From NCBI GenBank assembly GCA_007258455.2, contig VDFB02193867.1, forward strand, positions 528,007,296 through 528,071,295: DNA of 64,000 nt, written 5' to 3'. The notes beneath the pieces are model-generated. The model saw only the letters and a list, made by a program, of their open reading frames with translations, searched no databases and had not been told where the DNA came from. Both the position numbers and the translations under genes were made by a program. Positions 12,068-23,842 of the stretch are shown in pieces. The first letter of the stretch is position 1; each line of letters opens with the position of its first letter. The DNA comes from Sequoia sempervirens (Eukaryota; Streptophyta; Pinopsida; Cupressales; Cupressaceae).

Positions 12068-12910
12068 TTATTTAAAGGGACATTTAGAAGTAAAATGACT
12101 AATCCTCCCATAAATGAAACAATTGAAAGGTAACTTACCTTTGTATTTATCGATGCACTTCTTTAATATTCTCACAAATTTCACTTCTACCTCATCAAAG
12201 TCATCATTTTGATCTAATGTTTCATTTTCTATATTTTTATTGGCTTTGAATGTTGCTTCCTTCTTTGGAGTATCTTTGACAAACTCTGTCAATGGCTATG
12301 ATAGCACCAAGAATTTCATCTACTAAATGGTTATCCAATTCCTTAGACTCCTCAATAGTAGATACCATATGACTATAAGATTTAGTGAGAGATCTCATAA
12401 CTTTCTTCACAATCTCATCTTCTTTCACTTCTCCACCAAGACCTCAAATGCCAGTAACTATTTTATCCACCTAGAGCATATAACTAGTAATATCTTCATC
12501 CTTGGTCATCCTCAGGGTCTCAAATATGCTCTTGAATATTTACATCTTGGCTTGCTTCACTTTATTATCTCCTTCATAAATGCTACTCAGCTTTTCTGAT
12601 ACACCCTTAGCAGAACTGCAACTCATCAACTTCAAAAGTTTTGAATTAGGTCACCCACACATTAAAGCCTTCTTTTCCTTTCCATTATTCTCATACAACC
12701 TAATCTCATCTAGATATGTTGGAGGAGCAACATGAGTAGTGTAACCATCCTTGATATATTTCCAAACACAAAATCAAAGAGAGTTTATATGGCCTTCCAT
12801 TCTTACTTTATGAAAGGTGTTATTTGTTGCGTCAAACCTAGGACCCTTGTAAGATCCGTCATGTGCCATCCTAGATATTTTCTCAAGAGGTTAAGCTTCT
12901 TCGGAGGAAC
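12068..12910 (-). pseudogene. COP-B gag remnant
   Basis: Minus-strand frames show EDEIVKKVMRSLTKSYSHMV and TIEESKELDNHLVDEILG, a good match to the helical Copia gag (UBN2-type) region. Downstream is CFIYGRISHFTSKCP, a zinc knuckle in which the second Cys has become Tyr. The N-terminal gag portion between about 12430 and 12910 is only traceable as fragments such as MTDLTRVLGLTQQ. Several frame changes make this a pseudogene. Confidence 0.65.
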
Positions 12911-12927
12911 TTAGCTCATATACTAAT
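12911..12927 (-). other. Decayed primer binding site of COP-B
   Basis: The minus strand reads ATTAGTATATGAGC next to the LTR edge, recognisable as a mutated TTGGTATCAGAGC initiator-Met-type site. Compare the intact site of COP-F at 31291-31307. Confidence 0.5.
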
Positions 12928-14873
12928 TGTTGAACACATTTGGATACTGAGAGGGGGATGAATCAGTATCTTCAAAAAAATTAAACCCTTGAGATCTTAA
13001 ACCCTTAAGTAATATACAAATTCAGAGTTTTAAAAGGATCAATAAATTATAAGCATATCAACAATACTTAATCAAATCAACATCAATAAAAGATAAGGTA
13101 ATGAACACACATGCACAAGATAACACTAGATTTATGTGGATAACCCGAGAAGGGAAATACCATGGTGAGAAATCTCACAATATAGGAAGCTCATTTCTTA
13201 CAAATATTACAATTCAATTTAAGGCTCACTGCCTAAGGAAACACACTGCTCCCAAAAGGACTTGCAGACTAAGGTGTACAACCTCAAGGAAAGATACAAA
13301 GGACTTCCAAGCTAAGGTGCACAATCCTAGGGAAAGATACAAATTACAAGGAACTACTGAAGAGACTCACTATCTAATAATAGGATATATGAAGATTTAG
13401 AAATTACAACATATATCAACAATACACTTTGTTGACTAAGGCATTAAATCTCATATAATCTTTATTTACCACAAATATAGTATCATTACATAACCACCAC
13501 CAATCACTCACTCAACTTTGCAATTGATTTTTTATTTCGTTTAGATCCTCCACAAGATTACAAAGCCCTAATTAGGTCATCTAGAATAGAAGATAAACAA
13601 TAATTCCAACAAGTTGGACACAAAATTATAATGTAGTCCTATCCAAGAGATAGAGAGGACCAAGAAAAACTTATTACATCTTCCACTATTATTCCAAACA
13701 ACACACATGTTGGCACACAACAACCCAATTCGGTAACAAGGAAACATGTAACATATTACCACTCAACCCAAAAATACACTTCCAAATGAATTTACCAAAA
13801 GTGGTTCTCAACAAGATAGTTTATGGCCCAAACAAAAATTAGGGAAACTTCAAATGCTTGCGTAGACCCCCAAGCACATAGCACAAGCAAGAAAATAAGC
13901 CATGTCAGCCAAACATCCATAACTCACCCAAAAAATAACTCAAAACAATATGCAACACAAAAGAGATCAACCATTGATGTGCAAACCACAAAGAGACATT
14001 CCATGAACATCAAAAAACACTTCCATATACTTCGTTCACACTATCTTTCCACAAAAAAGCTACTATAAACCAAACAAAAATAGAACACTTCATCCCAAAA
14101 GCACAAAATACACAACCATGAGATAAAACATGAACATACTAGCTTGCAGTAAACACCATCACATGAAATATGAACTGGGACATTGGACAAACACTAGAAG
14201 AACATTCACCAAACTACAAAAGTAGAAATATCAATGTGGAGAAATGTAGAGCATTTTCTTGACCAATCCTGACAAGTAACAAAAAATTCCAACCCACTAC
14301 TATTATTAGAAACCTCCTCAACAACATAAGTGGCCTAAAAAGATAGGAGTGCAAAATCCACATAGCATAAACATTGAGTCCAAAATCATAATACCATATC
14401 TTCAAAGGTGGAAGAAAGCTGACCATTTTCCCCAACAGTCTTCAAAGCAAATTCCTATAGAAGAAACTTTCATCAAATTGTAGCAACACATACTTCCTTA
14501 GGAACAATAGGAGAGATCATACAACATGTACTAGAGACCATCAACAAAATCTCTCCAACTTTAGCATTACTTCCAATCCTCATCTTAATGATTCTAATGC
14601 TCATCTTAATGCTTTTAATCCCCATCTTAATATGTCATCATGATATCATCTCTACTCACACCAACCATACTCAATAGAACTTTAACTATCATCAAACAAG
14701 GTATAACATCCAACCATGAAAATCAACAATATCACTATTATCACAACATCATACATCAATGCAAACCCAAATTGAGTGTAAATAAAAGAAAAACAATACC
14801 AAACATATGTGCAACAATATCCCAAACAAATTGTTGGCATCGATGACAAACAATTCCAAGCATATGTGAAAAA
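12928..14873 (-). repeat. Long Copia LTR shared by COP-B and COP-C
   Basis: On the plus strand the LTR starts TGTTGAACA beside the COP-B primer site. It extends to the polypurine tract of COP-C near 14874-14889, a length of about 1.95 kb. It includes a sequence around 13130-13190 resembling the conserved leader of Copia LTRs. No second LTR is seen between COP-B and COP-C, so one LTR appears to serve as 5' LTR of COP-B and 3' LTR of COP-C. The right edge is approximate because the terminal TG seems mutated. Confidence 0.55.
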
Positions 14874-14889
14874 ATCTCCCCCTTTGACA
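14874..14889 (-). other. Polypurine tract of COP-C
   Basis: The minus strand reads TGTCAAAGGGGGAGAT at the junction between COP-C coding remnants and the LTR, in the form common for Copia elements. From 14890 to about 15150 only the 3' untranslated part of COP-C is present. Confidence 0.65.
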
Positions 14890-15149
14890 TTGATGGAAAC
14901 CCACACCTACACATTTTCCCTCTTTAACATCAAGGACAAAGGGCCAAGATCTTCATTTGAAACAACACATTCTTCCCCAGCATATGCACATGCTCCCACT
15001 ATTAGCAACAACCAACCAACTACCTGCTCCCCTTGAGAGGTAGCAAACATCAATCTAAGAGAAAAAGATACGACATGAATTTCTCCCTTGGATAGATGCA
15101 CCATATATGCATCTAGTCAGAAAAAGGAGGGGAAATAACCCCTAAATTT

Positions 15150-16259
15150 TGTCAAAGATACAAAAGTATCCTTTGAAAGCACCTCAGTGAAGATATCTGC
15201 AATTTGATCCTTAGTAGGCACATACTCCAATTTGACTTCTTGCTCTGCAACCTTCTCCCTTAGAAAGTGATACTAGATATAAATATGCTTGGTTCTTGAA
15301 TGCATCACCAAATTCTTGGAAATGTTTATTGCACTTTTATTATCACATAATATGGGAATACCACTTTATGTCATTCAAATTCTACTTCATCAAAATCACC
15401 TAGGTGAAGGAAGATGCTGCAACAATATACTCAAATTTTGTTGTGGATAAGGATACCGAGTTCTGCTTCTTATTGAACCAAGAGACCAATCTATCTCCTA
15501 AGAAAAGTGCACTTTTTTTGGTGCTTCTCCAGTCATCCACACATCCTACCCAATCAGTATTAGTATAAGTACTCAAAGAAAATTTATCATCCTTCTATTA
15601 CCACAATCCATAATCTGAAGTTCCCTTCAAATATTTGATTATTGTTTTTACTAGTTTCTCATGAGTTTACTTAGGATTAGCTTTATATCTAGTGACAAAG
15701 CAAACTGCATGCATGCTATCATGTTTAGAAGTAGTCAAGTACAATAAACCTCTAATCATAGACCTATAAAGAGTCTAATCAACCTTAGGTAACTCATTAG
15801 TCTTGCTTAAGTGGCAACCACTAACTAGGGGAGTACTTACTAGTTTGGAATCTGGCATGCCAAACTTCTTCAACATGTCTTTAACATACTTATCTTGAGA
15901 AATAAAGATACCATCATCTAGTTGAACAATTTGAAGCCTAAGGAAGAAAGACATCTCACGAATCATAGAAATCTCAAACTCTTTCTACATACCTTCTACA
16001 AACCTCTTACACATATTATTATCTTCACCAAAGATGATGTCATCAACATATACAAACACTATCAAAATCTTGTCATCCTCAACCTTAATGTAAATATTCA
16101 TATGTACAATAACTTTCTTGAAACCTTGTTGAAGTAAGTACTTATCCAACTAAGCATACCAAGCTCTAGGAGCTTGCTTGAGTCCATACAAAACTTTCTT
16201 GTGCTTCCATACCATGTTTATATCTTTTGATAGCTAGAAACCATCTAGTTGCTCAATAT
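15150..16259 (-). pseudogene. COP-C reverse transcriptase C-terminus and RNase H, decayed
   Basis: Reverse transcriptase copies element RNA into DNA and RNase H removes the RNA strand. From 16259 leftwards the minus strand reads IEQLDGF, KVLYGLKQAPRAWYAQLDKY, then VFVYVDDIIFG with the YVDD active site near 16040. A long clean stretch REMSFFLRLQIVQLDDGIF and ISQDKYVKDMLKKFGMPDSK follows (15775-15966). RNase H is represented by STYTNTDWVGCVDDWRST and SLSTTKFEYIVAA near 15420-15570, and the C-terminal DQIADIFTEVLSKDTF near 15190. Many stops are present. Confidence 0.85.
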
Positions 16260-18139
16260 TGGAACTAATGAAAATGGGGGAAATGAGGATGATGTGATGG
16301 TGTATTCACACCCACTTTCAAAGAAGTTGCACTCAAGGATAACCCTAGAGATCTCAATGCAAAGGAGATTTAAATCTTGCAATAGGGCTATCCTAGAGAT
16401 TTAATGATAGCTAATGAGGGTTTCACCACCAAGTGTAAACTTGGAAAAGATAATGAGTTGGAAAATATAGTGTGATATGCAAACTAATGCTAAATGACCT
16501 AGAAAGATGAATAAAATGTAGTAAAAAGCTATGAGATTGGAAATGTGCACCTAGAAGACTAAAGAAGGAAGAATGAAGGTCTGGATGACTAAAAAATTTG
16601 TTGTTGAAGTTGATTGGGACTCATTTTCCAAGCTAAGCGAATCAATCCAGTTTCTAGGAAAATGCACTCGAGCAGGTTTCAGCCAAAAGGGTATCCAAAT
16701 CTACAAAAACCTCTATCGGGCCTGTCTAGTGGGACTCATTCACCAATAGTGGTGAATCAATCCACTTCTACTTTTTTGGAAATTTTGAACTGGATTCTAT
16801 GCCTCTCGGTCTACTCTTCTCTTTTTGACTAGTTTCTAGATTCAAAACTACAAAATGCCACTTGTAAGCCTTCTCCAATCTTCTCCAAGGCTTGATGAAA
16901 ACTTTAGGGGTTTTGAGGACTTGAAATCCTTTATCCAAATTTTTGTCTTAACAAATTTACAACCTAGCCCTACAAATCACACACAAGAAGAGGGAAAAAT
17001 GTTGTGGGGGTTAGTGAATAGGGGTTTGCCTTAGTCAAACCCCTTGTTGGCATTTAAACCTTGAAATGAAAGCAAACATAAAAGGAGAATGATGAACGAA
17101 CAAACTATAATGTCGCAACTCACCAAACCCTAGAAATAAGGTGCTGCAAACATGTAAGTAATGGCTACAATGGATGTGGTTCTTGACTCTTGTTTGATGT
17201 CGATAAATCTTGAATGAAGCTCTTGCTTGAATCACAAACCCTACACCACAACTGTTAGCTCTTAAAAAAACATGATGCAAGAAATTTTGGACATGATGAA
17301 TGACACTTGAAGATGCTCTAGAATGCTTGATAACCTACCCTTGAAATGATCTTGTGAACTCAATAAGTGATCTCTTGAATGCTAGGTGAGAATAAGAGTG
17401 AAAGAACCTTGTATTTATACTTAATTATGCAAGAATTCTAAAAAATACAACACTACAAGCCGACATCAAATCTAGGAGAATAAAATCCCACTAGAAATTT
17501 GATTTAAATTTGAATTTTGGTCACACATGACTCATTTTCCCAAGGTGACAAATGAGTCCCATTACACATAAGGTATGGGACCAAAAATAAAAAGTGTCTA
17601 GAAATGTGTGAAACCTGCATCAAGGCCAAAAAATCTAGGTGGGACTCATTCAACCAAGGTGGAAAATGATTCCTAGACACTAAATCTTGACCACACAAGC
17701 TAGGAGCATATGAATTATGATTGGTTACTAATTGGTGTAGAGATTATCCTTGAAAAGATGCAATAAATGAGGCTTGTGGATGCAAAATAGGGCCAATTAA
17801 AGCATAAGGAATCCTAACTATTAATGACAAGCCTAGAGGAATGTGAAAGTGTATTACAACACTCCAAATAAGTCAAGTTTAATGGTGATTATGATTAAAA
17901 TAATGTTTATTATGCTTAGTTAATTGATAAAACCATAGAAATGTGTGAAAGTGTGTCACAAAACTTCGCAACACTTTAGCAAGGCACCATTAAATTCCAT
18001 TAGTTCACAAGAGCCCAAGACATAATGTGAATGTGTTATCCACATTACAACACTAAATCAAAGAAAAATTAAGCCAAAATCGCAAGGAGGACCCAAACAA
18101 GTCAGAAAAAGTAGAAGGTTTACTTTTTCGGTGACTCCA
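16260..18139 (-). repeat. GYP-D 3' LTR (left copy)
   Basis: The plus-strand edge is TGGAACTAATG and the inner edge is GTGACTCCA at 18139. It contains repeated short stretches with GGGACTCATT and AATGAGTCC words around 16615, 16735, 17530 and 17640. It is similar over its length to 25201-25636 joined to 43680-45153. Confidence 0.8.
17412..17419 (-). promoter_or_regulatory. TATA box in GYP-D left LTR
   Basis: TATAAATA on the minus strand is conserved at 44425-44432 in the right LTR. It is the likely U3 promoter element. Confidence 0.5.
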
Positions 18140-18160
18140 TTTAGCCCCCACTTTAGTGAG
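18140..18160 (-). other. Polypurine tract of GYP-D
   Basis: The minus strand reads CACTAAAGTGGGGGCTAAA immediately before the LTR start TGGAGTCACC. Similar G-rich runs occur at 19103-19117 and 19274-19284 in the element's 3' untranslated region. From 18161 to 19410 there is otherwise no supported gene. Confidence 0.7.
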
Positions 18161-19414
18161 AGGATGAACCTGCTTCAAACTTAGAGTAAAGTAGAAAAAA
18201 ATGCATCAAGAGGGGTTCCAATGTACTAATGCTAGCAAGATGAGATGGAAACGATCAAGAGGGGTGATGAAGCCCCTAGGATTAAGATCCTAGAACAAAC
18301 TAACATGAGTAGAAAGGAACACACATGAGAATGATATAAAGAGAAATGACAAGGCCAAGAATACACTACAAAAGATGAAAAAGAAAGAAAAAAAGAGATA
18401 AAAATAATTGGATCAAGCTTTGACCGTTTGTCCATCTCGATGTGAATCATATCTAGGTTGTTAGTCTAAAAAATGCATATTCACTTTGAGGCAATGGAAC
18501 TTCAGACTATCCACCAAGTGAGAAGTTTTGAAAGGTGAGAAACATACACTCATGGATGGTATGCACTCTCACACATGCAAGTAGCTATGGGGAAATTCAT
18601 GCCTCAGATTGGGCTTCTTGCTCAACCATACCAAAGTTATACCTCTTGATAACTTTAATAAGGTGCCACACAACAATGATTTTTGAGCTTCATGAGGCAA
18701 GCAAAAAATTGTATGCTTGGAGCTCATGAACAAAAATTATGTCACTACAGGCATGCAAACTATGCTATACAAGGTTTCCATATAACAACAAATATCCAAA
18801 ATGAAACATGCAAAGAATGTTCAAAGGAGTCTTGCTTAGTTCATGTGAGGTCTTTAACTTAGGGAACATTGTGCCTAATGTCTCCAAGAGAGGACCAATC
18901 AAAGAATAGAGAATTTGCAACTTAGGGGATGCAGTGCATCGCATCAAGCCACTAAGAGGAATGAAATATGCTAAGAAATATAATGATCTTGAAGTAAATT
19001 ACACCCAATTTCATCCACAAAGTGACAAACACATCGTATGAAGTAAGAAGGCTACACTAAGAACCAAAAAAAATGAAAATGCAGAAGAATAATGCCAATG
19101 GATGCCCCCACTTTAAAGGAATTGCTAAACACCATACTATGAGCAATTACTTTAAAGTAGCAAATGGAAAATGCAAACAAGAAAGAAGACATGAGAGCCA
19201 ACTTGGAAATCCCCATGCCAAGTCATATGTTTCCGAGTAAAGTTGCGTCATGTAAGAGAAAAGAGAAAAGAATGGGGTGCCCCCAAAGTGAAAACACCAA
19301 ACACATAAGGGATATATGGATTTGGGGTCAGTATGATCTTTGCTACATTATTTTTAGAGAGCTTGGAATTGTCATCATCCCCCAAATATACATAGAACTG
19401 GAAGAATGACACAA

Positions 19415-19865
19415 AGATAGTGAAAAAAAAGAAAAACCATTTGGGTCAACATGGAAGAAACACGAATGTCTCAATGCCTTGAGTCATCCCCAAAAGGAAA
19501 ACATAAGATAGCAAAAAAAGATAAATGAAAAGGAAAAAGGAAAGAAAAATCCTTTTGGGTCAACATGGAAGAGACATAGGGTGTCTCAATGCCTTGCATC
19601 ATCCCCAAAAGGAAAACATAAGACAAATGAAAAACATAAATGAAAAGGAGAAAGGAAAGAAAAAATATTTTGGGTCAACATGGAAGAAACATAGGGTGTC
19701 TCGATGCCTTGTGTCATCCCCAAAAGGAAAACATAAGACAAATGAAAAAGATAAATGAAAAGGAGAAAGGAAAGAAAAATCCTTTTGGATCAACATGGAA
19801 GAGACATAGGGCGTCTTAACACCTTGCATCATCCCTAAAAGGAAAACATAAGATAAAAAGTGAAA
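19415..19865. repeat. 115-bp tandem repeat, about four copies
   Basis: The anchor GGRTCAACATGGAAGA recurs at about 19443, 19557, 19672 and 19787, a period of 114-115 bp. Units also share GTGTCTCAATGCCTTG and CATCCCCAAAAGGAAAAC words. The array lies in the 3' untranslated region of GYP-D. Open frames through it repeat Lys/Glu-rich peptides and are not taken as genes. Confidence 0.8.
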
Positions 19866-20038
19866 GAGATGCATGACATAGAGAAGAATAAAGGTATAGA
19901 TGGAGGAATGTCACAAAGAGAGTGAAAATCACACAAAATGTCACAGGGGATCACATCACGCACATGCAATCACAAAAAAGAAAAAGAAAATGAAAATGAA
20001 AAAGAAATAATGCAAAAGAATAGTAAGGAAAATGTGAG

Positions 20039-20569
20039 TCAACCTATGAGTAAGTCATTTGCCTCCCAATCATGTTCTATGCATACCAAAGGTAGGAAAC
20101 TATCCAAAGGGACACGAGCAAGTTCTGAACTAGGAGAAGCACCAGGTTCAACACTCTTTATAGGAGATTTATCATTTAAGCTCATGGAAGAGGAAAAAAA
20201 TGTATTTAGTCCATTATGCACCTCTTCGTCAATTTTGGAAACCTCATCATCATCATCTAAGTTGATCACAACATGAGGTTGAATGATAATATCCATAGAA
20301 GATTTCAACTCTTGTTGTGGAGGTTGCATTGAATTTTCTTGTTTCGGCTGGGGAGGAGGGTCATCATCCATTGCTTTAGTCAAGTTCGGCTCTTGATTTT
20401 CTTTGTTTAATTCTTCATGTAACTTGCAAGCAAGGGTAGGACGTTGATTCCTACGCTCTCTAGCACCTCCATTTCTTTTGGTTTTGTTGTCAAGTTGCAT
20501 TTTTGTAGGAGTGGATTGATCAACCATAGGTTTTTTTTCTTCCCCACAGGGAGGAATGGAAGGAACCAC
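20039..20569 (-). pseudogene. GYP-D polyprotein C-terminal extension, acidic/Gln-Pro-rich
   Basis: An open 176-residue stretch contains a Lys/Arg-rich segment (KTKRNGGARERRNQRPT, residues 31-47), a Pro/Gln-rich segment (DDDPPPQPKQENSMQPPQQE) and an acidic stretch (VINLDDDDEVSKIDEE). It lies in the frame downstream of the protease-like region, separated by stops around 20570-20900. It has no similarity that I recognise to reverse transcriptase or integrase, and it occupies the place where pol would be. It may be replacement or derived sequence in this non-autonomous element. The start is not known, since the open stretch probably continued upstream before decay. Confidence 0.45.
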
Positions 20570-20879
20570 AAGAGGTTGTTCAATTGCTTTCTCTTTTTCT
20601 TTGTAAACTAGTTTTATTCTAGGAGGTGTGACGGGTTTGGTTTCATTATCTCTTGGTCATTTGTAGGATGTGGGTGAAGTTTCTGTTTTAGGTTGGTCTT
20701 GGTTGTTTGACTCTTGTTTAGGTGCAAGCATGGTTTCATCAAGGATGGAAGGTTGAGAGGTGAATGGGGACATGTTTCAGAGAGATAGTTCAGCTATCTT
20801 CTTTGCCTTGAACTTTTGATAGAACAAGAAAAATAAGTCTTCTCAAGGTTTTATAGGTTCCATGGGCTTGGGCCAAAAG

Positions 20880-21247
20880 GCATATAGGGAAAAGTTTCCT
20901 TTGGAAGACAAGAGATTAAAGCTGATATGGTGGATAGTGAATATTTCATTTTCAAAGGGAAACTTTAAATATTTATGCACAACTGAAGGGACTACTTTCA
21001 TGGATCAAAGCCATGGGTGGCCTAGCTTCACATGAAATTGGTTTGACTACGAGATGATGGAGAATGTGACATTCAATGTTTTTGGTCCTATTTGCAATGG
21101 TAAGGTGATTGATCTTATTGTAGGGCATGAAAAACCATTGTGTGTCTTGATCCATGCTTTTGGTTTATCATATTCATCTTGATAAATCTCATGCAAAAGT
21201 AAAAATTCCTCAGTGATCACGTTCTCTCCACAGGTGGTATCTATCAA
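20880..21247 (-). pseudogene. GYP-D retropepsin-like protease remnant
   Basis: The minus strand reads VLIDTTCGENVITEEFLLLH, a decayed Gypsy protease active site where the usual form is D-S/T-G. It continues with PLQIGPKTLNVTFSII, then FHVKLGHPWL near 21010, matching the ILGRPWL end of plant Gypsy proteases. VVPSVVHKYLKFPFENE near 20960 fits the segment that follows the protease in such polyproteins. Stops interrupt it. The protein would have processed gag. Confidence 0.65.
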
Positions 21248-21936
21248 TACCCATTAGTGGGCTTATCATACATACAACCAACTATGTAAAGAGGACTATT
21301 GGGAAAATGTTTAAGTATATCCTTAGTGGAGAAAGAAATGTCAAGAGAGCTCTTAGGTTGGCCCTTACGAGGGATGACATCTATCATCCCTATCATTTTA
21401 TCTATAGGATTGGCATTGATAGCATTATTTAGAATAGAATCATTGTTTTCATCATCTATATCAACATTCATCATATCCTTCTTTGTAGTTTCACTTGCTT
21501 TAAAAAATGAAATATTATGTTTGGGAATTGGGTTAGTAAAGATTTGCAAGTTTTGGTTAGGAGGGGAAACAAACTTATTTCCTTGATCATTAACACCTCT
21601 AATGGATAGACAACCAGAATCAATGAGGTCTTGCACAAGATGTTTAAGATGCTTGCATTGCTTTGTGTGATGTCCATTTTGTCAATGATAGTGGTAATAA
21701 GCATTTGATTTAAAGCTCGGGGGTAAAGGCTTATTAGGTTCGGGTGTTTTGATGGGTAGCAAGGTAATAATTTGTTGGTCTATAGGTTGATACATAGTGT
21801 TATGAAGGTTATCAGGCAAGGAAGTGAATTGTCTTTTGGGGTATCCATAACTAAAAGGGACTATGGCTTTAACAACAACTACTTGGTTATTGACATTTTG
21901 AGCTACTTTTTGAGGGGGGTTGAATTGAAGGAACAC
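21244..21936 (-). pseudogene. GYP-D gag zinc-knuckle region and linker
   Basis: Around 21640-21700 the translation shows YYHYH, a stop, then QNGHHTKQCKHLKHLVQDLID. This aligns with the CxxH-x-QxGHxTxxCxxLKxxIQDLID knuckle of plant Gypsy gag, with the first Cys lost. Downstream, SFSTKDILKHFPNSPLYIVG is a well-preserved linker. Upstream (21682-21936) is a Gln/Pro-rich stretch. Two frames are used, so at least one indel is present. Confidence 0.7.
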
Positions 21937-22194
21937 TTTATTTTGTTTTCTAAAATGTTGGGTATTGTCTTGGTTTGTAGGATCAAACCTCTCGATTCAA
22001 CTAGAAGTGGACTTTGTATCTCGACTACTAATTGAATTTTGATAATTGTGGAGGGCAGTGCATAGGTGCATAAAGGATGGGAATTTAATTATATTCAACT
22101 TTTCTTGGATTTTAGTTTGTGATTTTTCTATAAACATATTTTGAAGGTGTGGTTCAAGGACCTTGACATCGATTTGGGAATAAAGTGATTGATA

Positions 22195-22457
22195 TCATGA
22201 GATAAAGTCAGTTATCTTTTCTTCTTCTTTTTTCTTGCATCTCATCAAATCAGCCAAGGTCATCTTAGGGGTCATATTCACTTGCAAATGGTTTACAAAT
22301 GCATCAACAAGTTCATTGTATGAATGAATTGAGTTGTTCAGTAAAGAAGAGAACCACTCCAAGGTGGTATCTTTCAAGGACCTAGGGAAAAGTTTTTCAA
22401 ATAGTTTATCATCAAGGACAAAGTCACTACATAAGGTAGTGTAGGAATTAATATGGT
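22195..22457 (-). pseudogene. GYP-D gag core (retrotransposon gag domain), 3' piece
   Basis: The residues KLFEKLFPRSLKDTTLEWFS and SYNELVDAFVNHLQVNMTPK match the retrotransposon gag domain of plant Gypsy elements (FPxSLxGxAxxWFxxL followed by FxxxF). The frame ends in a stop near 22195. On the right it is cut by a solo LTR at 22465, and the missing residues continue beyond 23842. Confidence 0.8.
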
Positions 22458-22464
22458 TAGAAGG

Positions 22465-23835
22465 TGTAGACATCCAAATTTGACCACTCCCATATGGTCA
22501 AATTCATCTTCTTTATTTGTTGATTTCATCGATATTAATCAAATGATTTATTTAGTTAATATTTCCCCTTTTGCCTAAGGTTTCTAAAGTGTTTAATTTA
22601 ATAATTAAATACTTTACCTTTCATCCTTTCCTCTCTAAATTAAATAGATATATCAATTTATTTAATTTAGTCAATTAGCCTTTTTGAATTTAAATCAATT
22701 TTAAATTCCCTCTTTTCTCTCTCCTTGTCACATCCTCCATAACCTTCTTCTAATCTGGATTAGTTTTATTAATCCATGATTAGGATGTGCACACCCTTAA
22801 TCAAAATTAATGTCATATCCTCCATATTTGGCCACTTGCCTCTAATCCCTCATTAATCTTCTTAATCACCTGTTTGCACAGCCTTAATCTAATCCTCTTT
22901 CCATCTTTGGTATGTCCTCCAAGTAAACCTTTCATAAGTACTTTCTTTATTTGGCCTTGACCTCTTCCCCATGTGAATTAAAAATTCACATTTATTCATT
23001 CAATGCTCCCCTCTTCCCCATGAAGGTTGTTGGGAAATTCTAAATCTTCTCATAAGTCACATCACTCACATGGGACAAGGAATTCCTTTATGAGGACCTT
23101 GTCTTATCCTCAAGGTACTTCCAATCATGTGAATTTAAAATTCACATTTATTTCCCCAACCACTTCTCTCTTCCCCATGATGATTAGTGAGGAATTCTAA
23201 AATTCTTCACTTGTCACCATCCTTCCACATGGGGACAAGAACTTTTTTGAGGAAATCTTCTCTTAATCCCAAGGTACTTGCAAGTACCTCCACCTCACAT
23301 GTCCTTTTTTCCATCTCATTTCCACATGGCAAGATGTGAGGGCTTGTGAGTTCTCAACTCACCACAACCCTTCATCTTGTCCATGTTGGTTAAATCTTAG
23401 CCATTTAAATCTCTAGAGATATTTCCCCTAAAATAGAGGATTTGGTCTCATTTTTCATACACAACATTCATTCACAACAAGCCTTCAAGCAATTAAACTC
23501 TCAAGCACTTGCACTCTTAGCCACAATTGTTGCATTCTTAAAGCTTCCATTGCATTCATTTCACACATTTAGTCCAATACCCACTTCCATCTTTGCATTC
23601 ATCATACAATCTAAAGAATTTTTCATATCATTTAGCACTCTTTCCATCAAGGATCACACATCCAATATTCATCAAAGGGCCAACCAAAGGATCACTTGGA
23701 CAAGGTCTTTCTCTTGCTTTAATCTTTTTTTTTGTTCAAGTCAAACTAGGCTTATCTTGAGGTGGTGTTGTGTGTGTTTCTCCTTTTGCATTTATGTTGT
23801 TTTGCATATTTTAGGGTAGGAAATCACACTCCACA
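22465..23835 (+). repeat. Solo LTR of the LTR-A family, inside GYP-D gag
   Basis: It starts TGTAGACATCC, close to the LTR-A start, and ends CCACA. Its 1371 bp compare with 1368 bp for LTR-A, and a block at 23330-23420 matches 105-200 of LTR-A strongly. The flanks are TAGAAGG at 22458-22464 and TAGAAGG at 23836-23842. Removing the LTR and one flank joins the gag words DPS and NHINSYTTLC. No internal element sequence remains, so it is a product of LTR-LTR recombination. Confidence 0.8.
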
Positions 23836-23842
23836 TAGAAGG

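Larger units (their letters stand above)
10530..14873 (-). mobile_element. COP-B: Ty1-copia element (minus strand), left part removed by LTR-A
   Basis: Reading on the minus strand from right to left there is an LTR (12928 to about 14873), a decayed Met-tRNA-type primer site, gag remnants, a protease motif and an integrase, ending abruptly at 10529/10530 where LTR-A is inserted. The gag-protease-integrase order is that of Ty1-copia. The reverse transcriptase half must lie left of LTR-A, outside the window. Stops and frameshifts are frequent. The element is the same family as COP-C, since 10540-11400 is clearly similar to 62820-63660. Confidence 0.8.
14874..16259 (-). mobile_element. COP-C segment 1: 3' third of a split Ty1-copia element
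   Basis: This segment contains the reverse transcriptase C-terminal half, RNase H and 3' untranslated region. It stops at 16259 in the middle of a codon series ending IEQLDGF, and the preceding residues continue at 45154 (NLEEEVY). The intervening 29 kb is GYP-D with its nested contents. Confidence 0.85.
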
